A stretch of 27,523 bases of DNA from CAZJQD01 sp964548165 [NCBI: uncultured bacterium] (lineage in GTDB: Bacteria; UBA8481). Positions 1-9,004 of this stretch are shown here, one piece after another. The first letter of the stretch is position 1. Each line of letters starts with the position of its first letter. The DNA is taken from NCBI GenBank assembly GCA_964548165.1, contig CAZJQD010000046.1, forward strand, positions 1 to 27,523, read 5' to 3'. The notes under the pieces were generated by a model. That model was not told the origin of the DNA. It did no database searches and worked only from the letters and a program-made list of their open reading frames with translations. Made by a program: the position numbers and the translations under genes.

Positions 1-456
1 CAGCCACATTCTTCTTGGGACTGATTACGACAGAACCGGTCACAAGATTCCCGGCAGATATCGGATTGTTAAATCGCGGAACTCTGGAGGGCGCGCGGAA
101 TCCGGGGTATCGCCCTTGGGAACAAAGATGGCCATGCCCTGACTCGAGCGCGCCAGGAGTACGCGATACGCATTTTGTCAGTACTCAGGGTTCTCGGCGT
201 TCTTCACGTGAATCCACAATCGCCACGAAGAACCTGGGAGCTCCAGCCGGAACCGGTGTGCCTGTGGCCGTCCTCGGGGCGTGAAAATGAACGATTAGCG
301 GGCATGGCGCACCACGCCGGATCATCGGGCGGAGAAGGAACGCTTGACGGCCACGGCCTCGAATTATGGCAAAATCGCCTGAACCAATTGGCCCCCGTGG
401 GGTCCAACGCTGTAAGAACTACAAGAATGACGGTGCGTGGGCCAAGGGCCTGATTC
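1..456. other. Non-coding or unassigned left edge
   Basis: No open frame here has a convincing start, ribosome binding site or recognisable protein. The short frames on both strands are rich in Arg, Pro and Ser, as expected for spurious frames in GC-rich DNA. The only structure I see is a 7-bp inverted repeat, GTTCTTC at 199-205 and GAAGAAC at 227-233, with no T-tract. The region could be the downstream flank of a gene left of the window plus the upstream region of the cytochrome gene. I see no tRNA cloverleaf. Confidence 0.5.
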
Positions 457-462
457 TATAAT
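457..462 (+). promoter_or_regulatory. Candidate -10 box for the cytochrome gene
   Basis: A perfect TATAAT lies 32 bases before the cytochrome start codon. Transcription from about 469 would give a leader of roughly 26 bases containing the Shine-Dalgarno. The -35 region, around 434-440, does not resemble TTGACA, so the promoter may need an activator or use another sigma factor. The TGGCAC at 462-467 lacks the matching sigma-54 TTGC element. Confidence 0.4.
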
Positions 463-494
463 GGCACATCGTCGTATCCTGTTCAGGAGGCCTT

Positions 495-944
495 ATGTCC
501 GCACGAAATGGATTTCTTACCGCAGGTTTGGTCGTCGGTTTGTTCGGCATGGGCGTCACGGCGGCCCTGGGAGATCCCACCGTTACGACGTCATCGCCCT
601 CGGCCGCATCCACCGCCACCGACACCTACGTCGGATCGGCAAAGTGCCGCATGTGCCACATGCCCCAGGCTCGCACTCACGCCGCCTTCGTCGCGGACAC
701 CACCCTCACCGCTCGCATGACGCTGCTGCCCGGCGTTACCGCCGACAGCAAGACCCAGGGACACGCGGCCAACACCGCGCATGACCGCGCCAACCTCCAG
801 TGCGAGACCTGTCATGGCATGGGGAGCCGGCACACCGCGCTCGCGGCCAGCAACCGCGATACCGTAGCACGGCGCGCCACCATCAACCTGCCGGATGCCA
901 ACCAGTGTCGCTCGTGTCACGCGTCCCACGTTCTGCGCAATTAG
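495..944 (+). CDS. Exported tri-haem c-type cytochrome
   Basis: A 149-residue protein with an N-terminal Sec-type signal (hydrophobic stretch about residues 6-25, likely cleavage near AALG/D), then a Ser/Thr-rich linker and three c-type haem motifs: C51-RM-CH55, C103-ET-CH107 and C138-RS-CH142. The segment starting YVGSAKCRMCH resembles the first haem region of cytochrome c554-family proteins, which usually carry four haems. Three fit this shorter protein. The likely role is periplasmic electron transfer; no partner or oxidoreductase is adjacent. The start is supported by AGGAGG at 485-490, five bases upstream of ATG. It appears to be transcribed alone, since about 390 bases separate it from the next gene. 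Additional His residues (62, 90, 96, 113, 145) could be distal haem ligands, but this cannot be assigned from sequence. Confidence 0.9.
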   Translation: MSARNGFLTAGLVVGLFGMGVTAALGDPTVTTSSPSAASTATDTYVGSAKCRMCHMPQARTHAAFVADTTLTARMTLLPGVTADSKTQGHAANTAHDRANLQCETCHGMGSRHTALAASNRDTVARRATINLPDANQCRSCHASHVLRN

Positions 945-1183
945 CATGGCCTAGCGCATGAGTCGCACTGCCGAGACGCAGAGAACGCCGAGATAAGACC
1001 GGGCAAGATCCCGAAACCTGTGTGGAACAGGCAATCGGATCGAACGGCGCAATTGAGATCCTACGCGAAATTCTCATAGTCCTGAGCATGCCGGCGGCAT
1101 ACTCATGCGGCCGGGTTGGCTCCCAGCACGTCCGCCCCCGTTCGATGGAATCGGCCCCCTTGTAAATGATGTATATGTCGTAT
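945..1183. other. Intergenic region after the cytochrome gene
   Basis: No credible gene is visible between the cytochrome stop and the AT-rich control region. A short stem ATGCC/GGCAT near 1087-1100 has no following T-tract, so I do not call it a terminator. Base composition drops sharply in G+C from about 1160, which suggests the promoter of the downstream signalling operon. Confidence 0.5.
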
Positions 1184-1197
1184 ATGATGCAAATCAT
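1184..1197. promoter_or_regulatory. FNR/CRP-like palindrome upstream of the signalling operon
   Basis: ATGAT-GCAA-ATCAT is a perfect inverted repeat with 4-base spacing. It keeps the TGAT-N4-ATCA core of the FNR site (consensus TTGAT-N4-ATCAA). It lies in an AT-rich stretch (about 1160-1235) about 140 bases before the regulator start. A direct repeat GTATATG-TC-GTATATG lies just upstream (about 1171-1186). TATAAC at 1202-1207 and AATAAA at 1220-1225 are possible -10 elements; the second would place the palindrome near -41, the usual class II activation position. The match is by eye only. Confidence 0.35.
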
Positions 1198-1334
1198 GTT
1201 CTATAACTCAACAATATTCAATAAACTGTTCTACACCGTTATTGCGACGACTGCCGACGGCAACCTACAGCATGGCATGGGGCCGGGGCTCCACGGCGGC
1301 TCGCGTCACGCAGTCCGGAAGGAGCTGGATTGAA

Positions 1335-1970
1335 ATGAGCGCAGCGACGAGTGCCTCAATTGCGTCAGGCACCCCCGGCGTTCGAGACCGATGGGTCGGC
1401 CCGGTGGAGGCGGCGCTGATGCTGGGCGTAAACCGCTCGACCATTCAACGGTGGATCGACATGAAGGAACTCATGGGCGTTAAGACGGTCGGCGGACATC
1501 GCCGCATCCGGGAGAGCGAGCTGCGGGCGTTCGCAAGCCGGCGGGACATGCCGCTCGAGCATGCGAAGCCGAACAATATTCTGATCGTGGATGACGAGCC
1601 GGAGATCGTCGAGTTCATCGGGGCCATGACGTCCGAATCCCGGCCTGATCTCCTGATTCAAGTCGCCCGAACCGGTTTTGAGGCCGGTCGCCTCATGACG
1701 GAGAAATTACCCGCGCTCGTCTTTCTCGATCTGCACATGCCGGGTCTCGACGGCATCGAGGTTTGTCATTTCATCCGCAGGACCGCCGGTCTCATTCAAG
1801 TGCGAATAGTCGGCATCACAGGAGAACGCAATCCGGAAGTGCTCGACGGTTTCATGGCGGCCGGGGCTTCCGAGATTCTCGGCAAACCGATCGATCCCGC
1901 CCGCCTCCTGGATATCGTGGATGCGGTCCTTCCGGCACCTAGGAAACCGGCGGACGGCGGCAGTCGATGA
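1335..1970 (+). CDS. HTH-receiver response regulator (N-terminal excisionase-type HTH)
   Basis: A 211-residue regulator with unusual domain order. A MerR/excisionase-type helix-turn-helix (about residues 20-70, with VNRSTIQRWID and a GGHRRI wing) is followed by a CheY-like receiver (about 81-200). The receiver has acidic-pocket D86 and D87, phospho-acceptor D132 in FLDLHMPG, T162 and K184, so it looks phosphorylatable. The frame extends upstream to 1242, but ATG 1335 is preferred: it follows GGAAGGAG at 1318-1324, and the upstream residues look non-coding. It shares ATGA with the next gene, and the third gene of the set is a histidine kinase, so it is probably the DNA-binding output of that system. 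HTH-first regulators of this type are known, so the architecture is uncommon rather than unique. Confidence 0.88.
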   Translation: MSAATSASIASGTPGVRDRWVGPVEAALMLGVNRSTIQRWIDMKELMGVKTVGGHRRIRESELRAFASRRDMPLEHAKPNNILIVDDEPEIVEFIGAMTSESRPDLLIQVARTGFEAGRLMTEKLPALVFLDLHMPGLDGIEVCHFIRRTAGLIQVRIVGITGERNPEVLDGFMAAGASEILGKPIDPARLLDIVDAVLPAPRKPADGGSR

Positions 1971-2395
1971 GCGCCTTGTCGGGCATCCATGCGCCGGGGG
2001 ACAATGCGCCTGCCAGGTCTGATCGACGGAGAATCCTTCTGATCGATGACGACGAGGACATCCGAACCCTGATAGCGCTTGTCCTCGAGGAAGAGGGATA
2101 TGAAGTCCTGTGCGCGGAGAACGGGATCAACGGCCTGCATGCTCTCCCATCGTTTTCTCCCCACGTGATCCTGCTCGATATCATGATGCCCGGTATGGAC
2201 GGCTTCGAAGTGCTCGAGCGCATTCGCGCGCTCCCTGCGTACCTCACGACACCGGTCATCGTTCAGAGCGGCAAGAATCTCGACCGGGACGAGGAAGAGA
2301 TCCTTTCTTCATTCGGCGCCAGGCTTCTGCGTAAAGACGCGCTCCTATCAGGCAGTCTCGCCCAACTCATCCGGACCATGGACACCGCACCATGA
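1967..2395 (+). CDS. Single-domain response regulator (CheY-like)
   Basis: A 142-residue protein consisting of one receiver domain after a roughly 20-residue polar N-terminus. Visible active-site residues are D28/D29 (LLIDDDED), phospho-acceptor D71 in LLDIMMPGMDGFE, S101 at the usual Thr/Ser switch position and K123. There is no output domain, so it probably acts through protein contacts or as a relay or phosphate sink for the neighbouring kinase. The start ATG overlaps the previous stop (ATGA at 1967-1970), and its own stop overlaps the kinase start in the same way (2392-2395). All three genes should therefore be translationally coupled. Confidence 0.9.
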   Translation: MSALSGIHAPGDNAPARSDRRRILLIDDDEDIRTLIALVLEEEGYEVLCAENGINGLHALPSFSPHVILLDIMMPGMDGFEVLERIRALPAYLTTPVIVQSGKNLDRDEEEILSSFGARLLRKDALLSGSLAQLIRTMDTAP

Positions 2396-3900
2396 CATCG
2401 GCACCGCCCCAAGGCACAGGCGGTCCATCAGCCCAAGAGGCAGTAGGCAGGATGACAGGCATGAGACCTTCGGGTCTTGCCCGGTTCATCGCCTGGCAGG
2501 TCGCCATTCTCATCGGAGTCTTCCTCGTTCAAACCATCGCCTCCACCGCGGTCACGACGCGCCTGGAACAGATGATGATGCGGGTCAACGACGAGGCGAT
2601 CCGGATGAACATCGCTAATGACATTGCGATCGAGATGCTGATGTACCGCCGTGATGCACTCCTGGCTCGCGTGACCAACGACACGAGCATGGAGTCAAGC
2701 AGCAAGCGCCACCTGGAATCCGCGGCCTCCCTGCTGGACCGGCTGTCGGATCGCATCTCGGATCCCGTCGAGCGCCGAACGTTCGGTGGGTTACTGCGCC
2801 AGCATGCGATCTTTCAGGAATCCCTGGCGCAGAAACCGATTAACGACCCGATCGAGTATCGCGGCCGCGTGGACCGCGTGATCGTCGCGGTCGAAGAATA
2901 TCGGCAGCTGATGCAGGCGCGCATGGACGCGGTCGAAGAAGACGGGCGACAGCTCAACCGATTGGCGGACGGGATCCTGTGGAGCCTCGCCTGCATCACG
3001 CCCTTCGTATTGGTGGCCAGCGGCCTCTCCCTGTGGCGCCGGATTGCCCGCCCCGTCTTCGGGCTCGTTGAGGCCGCGGAGCGATTTGGCGCCGGGGATC
3101 TCGGCGCCCGGGCGCCCCTGCATCGCCAGGACGAGCTCGGCATCCTGAGCCGCACGTTCAATTCCATGGCCGATGATATCCAGGCTCGAGAGCAGGACCG
3201 ACACAACTTCATGTGCGCTGTCGTGCACGACCTGAGTTCTCCGATCGCCGTCATTGGCGGCGCGGCGCATCTCCTCTTGAACGGATTGCCGCCGGACAAG
3301 GCCCGCCACTGGCATGAACGGGTACTCGAACAGTCCAATCGACTGAGCGCAATGAACGACGACCTCATGGAGAGCGCTCGCATCGGCGCAGGGCAACTGC
3401 GTATCGAGCGCAAGATGGTTGACCTGTCCCGGCTCGCCTCCACGATCGTCACGGAGCAGAAACTGGTCCACGGCCAGCGCACCATCAACTGGCGACAGAC
3501 TGAACCCATCATGCTCTTGATCGATGAAAAGCGCATTGCTCGCGTCCTCGCCAACCTGATCACCAACGCGGTCAAATACAGCGACCCACCCGCCGAGATC
3601 GACGTACGGATCGATCTCCAGCCTGGAAAGGTCATCGTGGCGATCGCCGATCATGGTTCCGGAATGAGTCGCGAGGAGATCGAGCAGCTCTTCAAGCCCT
3701 TCGGCCGGCTTGCCAGGACCAATCGCAAGACCAGGGGAACCGGTCTAGGCCTCTACTCGGTCAAGCAGATCATGAAAGCCCACGATGGTTCGCTCGAGGT
3801 CGATTCCGAACCCGGTCGCGGCACCACGGTTCGCGCGATCTTCCCGCGAACGCCGGGAAATCTTCACCCGCCTTCCTCCTCCCAGAGCACCGCGGACTGA
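2392..3900 (+). CDS. Membrane-bound HAMP sensor histidine kinase
   Basis: A 502-residue sensor kinase. It has TM1 at about residues 33-54, a periplasmic helical region of about 140 residues with little aromatic content (four-helix-bundle-like), TM2 at about 195-215, and HAMP at about 216-268. The HisKA domain has phospho-acceptor H279 in VVHDLSSPIAVI. The HATPase domain has an N-box with N392 in NLITNAVKYS, G1 D420-HGSG and G2 at about 449-454 (GTGLGL). The catalytic residues are intact. It is the last gene of a three-gene overlapping set with the HTH-receiver and lone receiver. The final 37 bases overlap the 3' end of treZ on the other strand. The stimulus cannot be told from the sequence. 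Confidence 0.92.
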   Translation: MTSAPPQGTGGPSAQEAVGRMTGMRPSGLARFIAWQVAILIGVFLVQTIASTAVTTRLEQMMMRVNDEAIRMNIANDIAIEMLMYRRDALLARVTNDTSMESSSKRHLESAASLLDRLSDRISDPVERRTFGGLLRQHAIFQESLAQKPINDPIEYRGRVDRVIVAVEEYRQLMQARMDAVEEDGRQLNRLADGILWSLACITPFVLVASGLSLWRRIARPVFGLVEAAERFGAGDLGARAPLHRQDELGILSRTFNSMADDIQAREQDRHNFMCAVVHDLSSPIAVIGGAAHLLLNGLPPDKARHWHERVLEQSNRLSAMNDDLMESARIGAGQLRIERKMVDLSRLASTIVTEQKLVHGQRTINWRQTEPIMLLIDEKRIARVLANLITNAVKYSDPPAEIDVRIDLQPGKVIVAIADHGSGMSREEIEQLFKPFGRLARTNRKTRGTGLGLYSVKQIMKAHDGSLEVDSEPGRGTTVRAIFPRTPGNLHPPSSSQSTAD

Positions 3901-5714
3901 GGCGGCAGGAGAAGGGACGCACTGGGGGGCAGACAATCCGGGACACTTGTCCCGCACGCCAGGCCATAGCGACTGGAGCGGGTGCACAATAGCAGGCGCC
4001 AGCGGAATGCCGCCTCCGGGGGGCGCTCGATCTCGGCGGGCCGTGCCGACAGGTTGATGGCCACCACAAGCGACGCCCCGGCAGGATCGGCTCGCCGAAC
4101 AATCAGCCAGCGGGCGTCTTCGTCGCTCCAGGCCTGAAGAAGATCCTTGCGCCCGTTGTGAAGCGCCGCATGACGCTTGCGGAGCGCGATGAGGTCCTTG
4201 TAGAGGAGCAACATCTCGGCGTGCTCCCGCTCCTGGAGACTTTCCCACCGCAGTCGACACGCCTCGAACGTGGCGGGGTCGTCCGGGGGATAGAAATCCA
4301 TCGGGTCGCCGTGAGCCTCGTGTTCCTTTCTTCGACCCTCGGTCACGAGGCGACAGAGTTCCTTGTCCGCGTGGCTGATGAAGTAATGAAACGGCGCCCG
4401 CTCGCCATACTCCTGGCCCATGAAGAGCAAGGGAAGGCCGGGAGCGAAACAGAGGAGCGCGGCACAGAGGGCGTCCTCGGCGCGCGTCAACCGAGCGGCG
4501 GAGCGACGCCCCCCGGCGGCGTTGGCAATCTGGTCGTGATTCTGGGTGAAGACGACGAACTGGTGCCCGGGCCGATCCGCGGAGCTTCGGCCGAACCGGC
4601 GCCTACGGAACGTCGAATACCGCCCGTCGACCACGAAGCCGTCGCGCAGCGCCTTGGCCATGTCCGCGACCCGGCCATAATCCGCGAAGTAGCCCCCGGT
4701 CGAGCCAGCGACGATCGCCTGCAACGCGTGATGGAACTCGTCGTGCCATTGGGCGTCCAGTCCGTACCCTCCAATGTTGCTCGGGCGCAGGAGACGAGGA
4801 TCATTGAGATCGCTCTCGGCAATGAGGTAGGCCTTTCGCCCCAACCGCTCGGCCTCCTCGCGGAACCGATCCGCCAGCTCCTCCAGGATGTGAACAGCAC
4901 CCTCGTCATGAATGGCGTGGACCGCGTCCAGTCTCAGCGCATCGACGTGATACTCCCTGAGCCAAAGCAGTGCATTCTCGATGACGAAGTCCCTCACCTC
5001 GTCGGAGTCCGGCCCGTCGAAGTTCAGCGCCGATCCCCAGGGCGTCTTGTAGTTGTCCGTGAAGTAGGGGCCGTACTCCGAGAGGTAATTGCCCTCGGGG
5101 CCCAGATGGTTGTAGACGACGTCCATGATGACGGCAATTCCGGCATTGTGCGCGGCGTCGACGAGCGCGCGCATCGCCTCTGGTCCTCCGTAGGATTCCT
5201 GCGGAGCGAAGTGATGGACGCCGTCGTATCCCCAGTTGCGACTCCCCGGGAATGAGGAGACGGGCATGAGTTCCACGGCCGTGACCCCAAGATCGCGAAG
5301 ATAGGGCAGCCGGGCGGTCACCCCGGCGTAATCCGAGGTCGGCGAGAAGGTTCCGACATGTAGCTTGTAGATGATGTAGTCGCCAAGCGCGATCCCTCTC
5401 CAGGCGGAGTCAGTCCAGGGAAAAGCCCGCGGATCCACGACAGCGGACGGGCCATGAACGCCGCCACGTTGTCTCCGAGACCGGGGATCGGGTCGCTCGC
5501 GTTCCCCGTCGAGCAGATAGAAGTATTCGCTATCCGACTTCGCTTCGCCGACGACGCCCTCAAAGCTGGCTCCCTCGCGCCGCAAGGGTACGCGCAGAGA
5601 CGCGCCGGGTCCCGCCGTAATCGTGACGTCGACGGTCCGGCATCTGGGCGCCCAGACCCGGAACTCGACCCCGTTCTCGACGAGGTGCGCGCCCATGGCC
5701 GCAGTCCGCGACAT
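3864..5714 (-). CDS. treZ: Malto-oligosyltrehalose trehalohydrolase (TreZ)
   Basis: TreZ (GH13) hydrolyses maltooligosyl-trehalose, the product of TreY, to release trehalose. The 616-residue protein has an N-terminal carbohydrate-binding module-like beta domain (GVEFRVWAPR, about residues 14-70), the marker GGVHGPSAVVDP, then a TIM barrel. The GH13 catalytic set is nucleophile D263 (ALRLDAVHAI), acid/base E300 (LIAESDLNDPRLL) and H393-D394 in QNHDQIANA. VHAI, NDPRLL and QNHDQ distinguish TreZ from GlgB and GlgX. The frame extends to 5774, but ATG 5714 is preferred because it forms TGATG with the treS stop, a standard coupling arrangement. It is the last gene of the treY-treS-treZ operon. Its stop lies inside the convergent kinase gene. 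Confidence 0.93.
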   Translation of the reverse strand: MSRTAAMGAHLVENGVEFRVWAPRCRTVDVTITAGPGASLRVPLRREGASFEGVVGEAKSDSEYFYLLDGERERPDPRSRRQRGGVHGPSAVVDPRAFPWTDSAWRGIALGDYIIYKLHVGTFSPTSDYAGVTARLPYLRDLGVTAVELMPVSSFPGSRNWGYDGVHHFAPQESYGGPEAMRALVDAAHNAGIAVIMDVVYNHLGPEGNYLSEYGPYFTDNYKTPWGSALNFDGPDSDEVRDFVIENALLWLREYHVDALRLDAVHAIHDEGAVHILEELADRFREEAERLGRKAYLIAESDLNDPRLLRPSNIGGYGLDAQWHDEFHHALQAIVAGSTGGYFADYGRVADMAKALRDGFVVDGRYSTFRRRRFGRSSADRPGHQFVVFTQNHDQIANAAGGRRSAARLTRAEDALCAALLCFAPGLPLLFMGQEYGERAPFHYFISHADKELCRLVTEGRRKEHEAHGDPMDFYPPDDPATFEACRLRWESLQEREHAEMLLLYKDLIALRKRHAALHNGRKDLLQAWSDEDARWLIVRRADPAGASLVVAINLSARPAEIERPPEAAFRWRLLLCTRSSRYGLACGTSVPDCLPPSASLLLPPQSAVLWEEEGG

Positions 5715-8700
5715 CAGGTCCGCTTTCCCTCGTCGAGGATCGCCGCGATGCCGGCCAGGGGAACCTCCACCCAATCCAGTCTGTGCTGAAGCTCGGCGCC
5801 CAGTTCGGAGAGCGCCCTCTCCAGGAGAAATATTCGCGCCAGGAACTCAAACTCCTCCTCGCTCCGCGGCATGAAGAGGGCAACGCCGGCTTTCTCACAG
5901 TAAGCGTCCCTGTAGGTCCTGACCACGGTATCCCGCAGGCCTCGAAGGCGTCGCCGCAGCAGGGCCTCGTGTTCGGCGGACACCAAGCCCGGCGCCACCT
6001 CCTCGCGAAGTGCGGCATAGCCCGCATAGTGAAAGGATCGGATCAGGCTCGCGACGTCCCGTATCGGCGATCGCTTGAGTCGCCGCTCGCTCCAGGGCCT
6101 ATCGGGATCCCCCTCGAAATTGCGGATCACGAAGTCGCGCCCCGTGTAAAGGACGTGGCCAAGATGCAGGGTCCCGTGATGGCGGATCCGCTGAGCCGTG
6201 AGCCTGCGGCCCACAATCTCTTGGAATCTCTTGATAACCTCCTGCTCCCGGGCCAGGAGTCGCTCGGCCGAATCCCGCGTCGCGGCATCGAGATTTGCGC
6301 GAACGTTCTCGATCAGGCGAAACACCCGATGGGTCAAGGCGCGAAGTGTCTGGAAGAGTGAGCGCTGGTAATGGGACGTGAAGGGCTCGGGCGACAATGC
6401 CGGATTCGCCGCGTCTGATGAAAGCGCGAGATGGAGCTCCGCGGTTCGAACCCCCAGCTGCCGCGCGGACTCGATCAAGGACGCCGCCAACTCCTCGTCG
6501 CGGGCACCAAGGCCCGCTTCAAGGTCCGCGACCGTGAATTCCCCAGTCATCAGGGCGTCGATGTAGCGTCCCAAACCGTCCACGGCGTAGTTCCAGGCGT
6601 TCCCCTCGTTTTTCACATAGCCATGAACGACCGCGAGGCTCCTGGGAGCGTACGAGTCCACGATGTATTCAAAGCTGGCCGCCAAGGGCGGGACGTGCCC
6701 CTCGGGAATGCTCTCGTTCAAGAGACGGCCCAGCTCGACCTCCGGGCTGACACCCTCATCGACGAGATGAGACATCGTGAGGAATAGCCGGTCGCCATAC
6801 ACGATCGAGGTCTTGGACACCTCGTCCCGCGGCGGCCGCGCCACGAGCGGCCCATCTCCCCTGACGGAATGAAAGGCAGGTTCAATCTTCACCTTGAGGT
6901 ATCCGCGTTCCCCGCGAATCCGACGGCGATCCTCCATGGCCTTCAGGAGCGAGACGGCGAACTGGGTCGTTGACGAAGGATCATAAAGCAACCCTTCCTT
7001 CTCACCCGCTCGCAGCCGCGTGACGATCATGCCTGGGCGCTTGAGCTCAAATCGCTCAGCCTCCCGCGCCGAGACGAACGCAAGCGGAACGACATACGTC
7101 TCCGGGCCGCCCTCGGGAAACTCGCATTGGACCATCGCCAACCGCGCGTCAAATCCATTCGGACGCCAGTTAAGAAGGTCGAGGATGCGGGCCACGCGAA
7201 TACCCCGCGCCCGGCCTCGGAACCACGGACGCTCCGGCAGGTAGGTCGCCAGCCGCTGCTCGAGCGCGGCGCGCACCGGAGCATCGAACACCTCATCCCA
7301 ATCCCCCGCGACCTCGATCGGAGGTTCTTCGGCGGATGGGGCCACGGTGATCGGCGCCGGATCAACGAGCCTGAACCAGAAGAAGGCGTGCGGACCGAGC
7401 GTAAGCAGATACGGCTTGGCCGTGATCCGCGGAAACTCCGTCCCACCGAAGAGCTCGACAGGCGTTACACCGCGCCCTTCGGGAATCTCCAGCTCGGCGT
7501 ACTGCGCATAGCGGGAGAGATTCGCCACCACGAGGATTCGCTCGCCGCGGTATGTTCTCGTAAAGGCCAGGATGCGGCGATTCGCCGGTCTCAGGAATTC
7601 GATCGTGCCCCGCGAAAAGGCCTCGTGCCGTTTTCTCAGGGCTATCAGGCGCTTCATCCACCAGAGGAGCGACGAGGTATTCGCCTGCTGGGCCTCGACG
7701 TTGAGCGCCTCGTAGTGATACTCGGGATCGATGACAACCGGGAGATACAGGCGCTGGGGATTCGCCGAGGAAAACCCGGCGTTGCGATCCGACGACCACT
7801 GCATCGGGGTGCGGACGCTGTTGCGATCGCCGAGGTGAATGTTGTCCCCCATGCCGATCTCGTCGCCGTAATAGAGCACGGGGGTTCCCGGCAGGGAGAA
7901 GAGGAGCGCGTTCATCAGCTCGATCCGGCGGCGACTGTTGCCGAGGAGGGGCGCGAGCCGTCGGCGAATGCCCAGGTTGATGCGGGCCCGCTCCTCCCTC
8001 GCATAGACCCTCCACATGTAATCGCGCTCCTCGTCCGTCACCATCTCCAAGGTCAGTTCATCGTGGTTCCGAAGGAAGATCGCCCACTGGGCGTTCTCCG
8101 GGATCGCCGGAGTCTGCTCGAGAATGTCGAGAATCGGGAAGCGGTCTTCCTGGTGCAGACCCATGAAGAGCCGAGGCATGAGTGGGAAGTGGAACGCCAT
8201 GTGACATTCGTCGCCCTTGCCGAAGTAGGCGACGGCGTCCTCGGGCCACTGGTTGGCCTCCGCAAGGAGCATGCGGTCGGGATACCGGGCGTCCACGTGG
8301 CGGCGCAGCTTGCGGAGAAATTCATGGGTCTCGGGCAGGTTCTCGCAGTTGGTTCCGTCGCGCTCGTAGAGGTAGGGAACGGCGTCGAGGCGAAGCCCGT
8401 CCACGCCCATCTCAAACCAGAAATCCATGGCGCGCATGATCTCGCGGTGAACCTCGGGATTGTCGTAGTTGAGATCGGGCTGATGGGAATAGAAACGGTG
8501 CCAGTAGTGGGCCTTGGCCACGGGATCCCAGGTCCAGTTGGACCGTTCGAAATCCTTGAAGATGATGCGCGCATCCGGGAACCGCTCCGCCGAATCGCTC
8601 CAGACGTAGAAGTCGCGGGCTCGCGAGCCGGGTTTCGCGCGGCGAGCCTTCTGGAACCAGGGGTGCTGATCCGAGGTGTGGTTCACCACCATCTCGGTGA

Positions 8701-9004
8701 TGACCCGAAGGTCGCGCCCATGGGCCTCGCGCAGGAACTCGCGAAAATCCGCCAGTGTCCCGTAATCAGGCAGGACATCGAGGTAGTCCGAGGTGTCATA
8801 CCCGTCGTCGCGGAGCGGGGAGGGAAAGAACGGCAAGAGCCAGAGCGCGGTGACCCCGAGGTCCTTCAGGTAATCGAGCTTCTGGGTCAGCCCGCGAAAA
8901 TCGCCGAAACCATCCCCGCGGGCGTCGCGAAAGGCCCGCACGTGAAGTTCGTAGATGACCGCGTCCTTGTACCACAGGGGCGCCCCCTCTCGACGGAGAC
9001 TCAC
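5714..9004 (-). CDS. treS: Trehalose synthase (TreS) fused to a degenerate maltokinase domain
   Basis: A 1096-residue two-part protein. Residues 1 to about 545 are a GH13 maltose/trehalose glucosylmutase, starting [15 protein letters not shown], with nucleophile D207 (LRLDAVPYL), acid/base E249 (LLAEANQW) and H314-D315 (RNHDELTL). It interconverts trehalose and maltose and looks active. From about residue 560 the protein matches the Mak/Pep2 maltokinase fold seen in TreS-Mak fusions ([34 protein letters not shown]). However, the ATP-binding Lys of ILK is T743 (LFLTMSH), the catalytic Asp of HGDxHLGQ is T945 (HGTLHLGH, with H950 for Gln), and the metal-binding Asp of IDFEGEP is N962 (IRNFEGDP). 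I infer a pseudokinase. The GTG start shares GTGA with the treY stop, with GGAG about ten bases upstream. No glgE or glgB is nearby. Confidence 0.93.
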   Translation of the reverse strand: MSLRREGAPLWYKDAVIYELHVRAFRDARGDGFGDFRGLTQKLDYLKDLGVTALWLLPFFPSPLRDDGYDTSDYLDVLPDYGTLADFREFLREAHGRDLRVITEMVVNHTSDQHPWFQKARRAKPGSRARDFYVWSDSAERFPDARIIFKDFERSNWTWDPVAKAHYWHRFYSHQPDLNYDNPEVHREIMRAMDFWFEMGVDGLRLDAVPYLYERDGTNCENLPETHEFLRKLRRHVDARYPDRMLLAEANQWPEDAVAYFGKGDECHMAFHFPLMPRLFMGLHQEDRFPILDILEQTPAIPENAQWAIFLRNHDELTLEMVTDEERDYMWRVYAREERARINLGIRRRLAPLLGNSRRRIELMNALLFSLPGTPVLYYGDEIGMGDNIHLGDRNSVRTPMQWSSDRNAGFSSANPQRLYLPVVIDPEYHYEALNVEAQQANTSSLLWWMKRLIALRKRHEAFSRGTIEFLRPANRRILAFTRTYRGERILVVANLSRYAQYAELEIPEGRGVTPVELFGGTEFPRITAKPYLLTLGPHAFFWFRLVDPAPITVAPSAEEPPIEVAGDWDEVFDAPVRAALEQRLATYLPERPWFRGRARGIRVARILDLLNWRPNGFDARLAMVQCEFPEGGPETYVVPLAFVSAREAERFELKRPGMIVTRLRAGEKEGLLYDPSSTTQFAVSLLKAMEDRRRIRGERGYLKVKIEPAFHSVRGDGPLVARPPRDEVSKTSIVYGDRLFLTMSHLVDEGVSPEVELGRLLNESIPEGHVPPLAASFEYIVDSYAPRSLAVVHGYVKNEGNAWNYAVDGLGRYIDALMTGEFTVADLEAGLGARDEELAASLIESARQLGVRTAELHLALSSDAANPALSPEPFTSHYQRSLFQTLRALTHRVFRLIENVRANLDAATRDSAERLLAREQEVIKRFQEIVGRRLTAQRIRHHGTLHLGHVLYTGRDFVIRNFEGDPDRPWSERRLKRSPIRDVASLIRSFHYAGYAALREEVAPGLVSAEHEALLRRRLRGLRDTVVRTYRDAYCEKAGVALFMPRSEEEFEFLARIFLLERALSELGAELQHRLDWVEVPLAGIAAILDEGKRT

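Noticed and set aside
462-478. Sigma-54 -24/-12 promoter (TGGCAC)
   Set aside because: The required TTGC-type -12 element at the right spacing is missing.
4158-5255. A 365-codon plus-strand frame opposite treZ
   Set aside because: It is opposite well-conserved TreZ motifs and has no recognisable content of its own.
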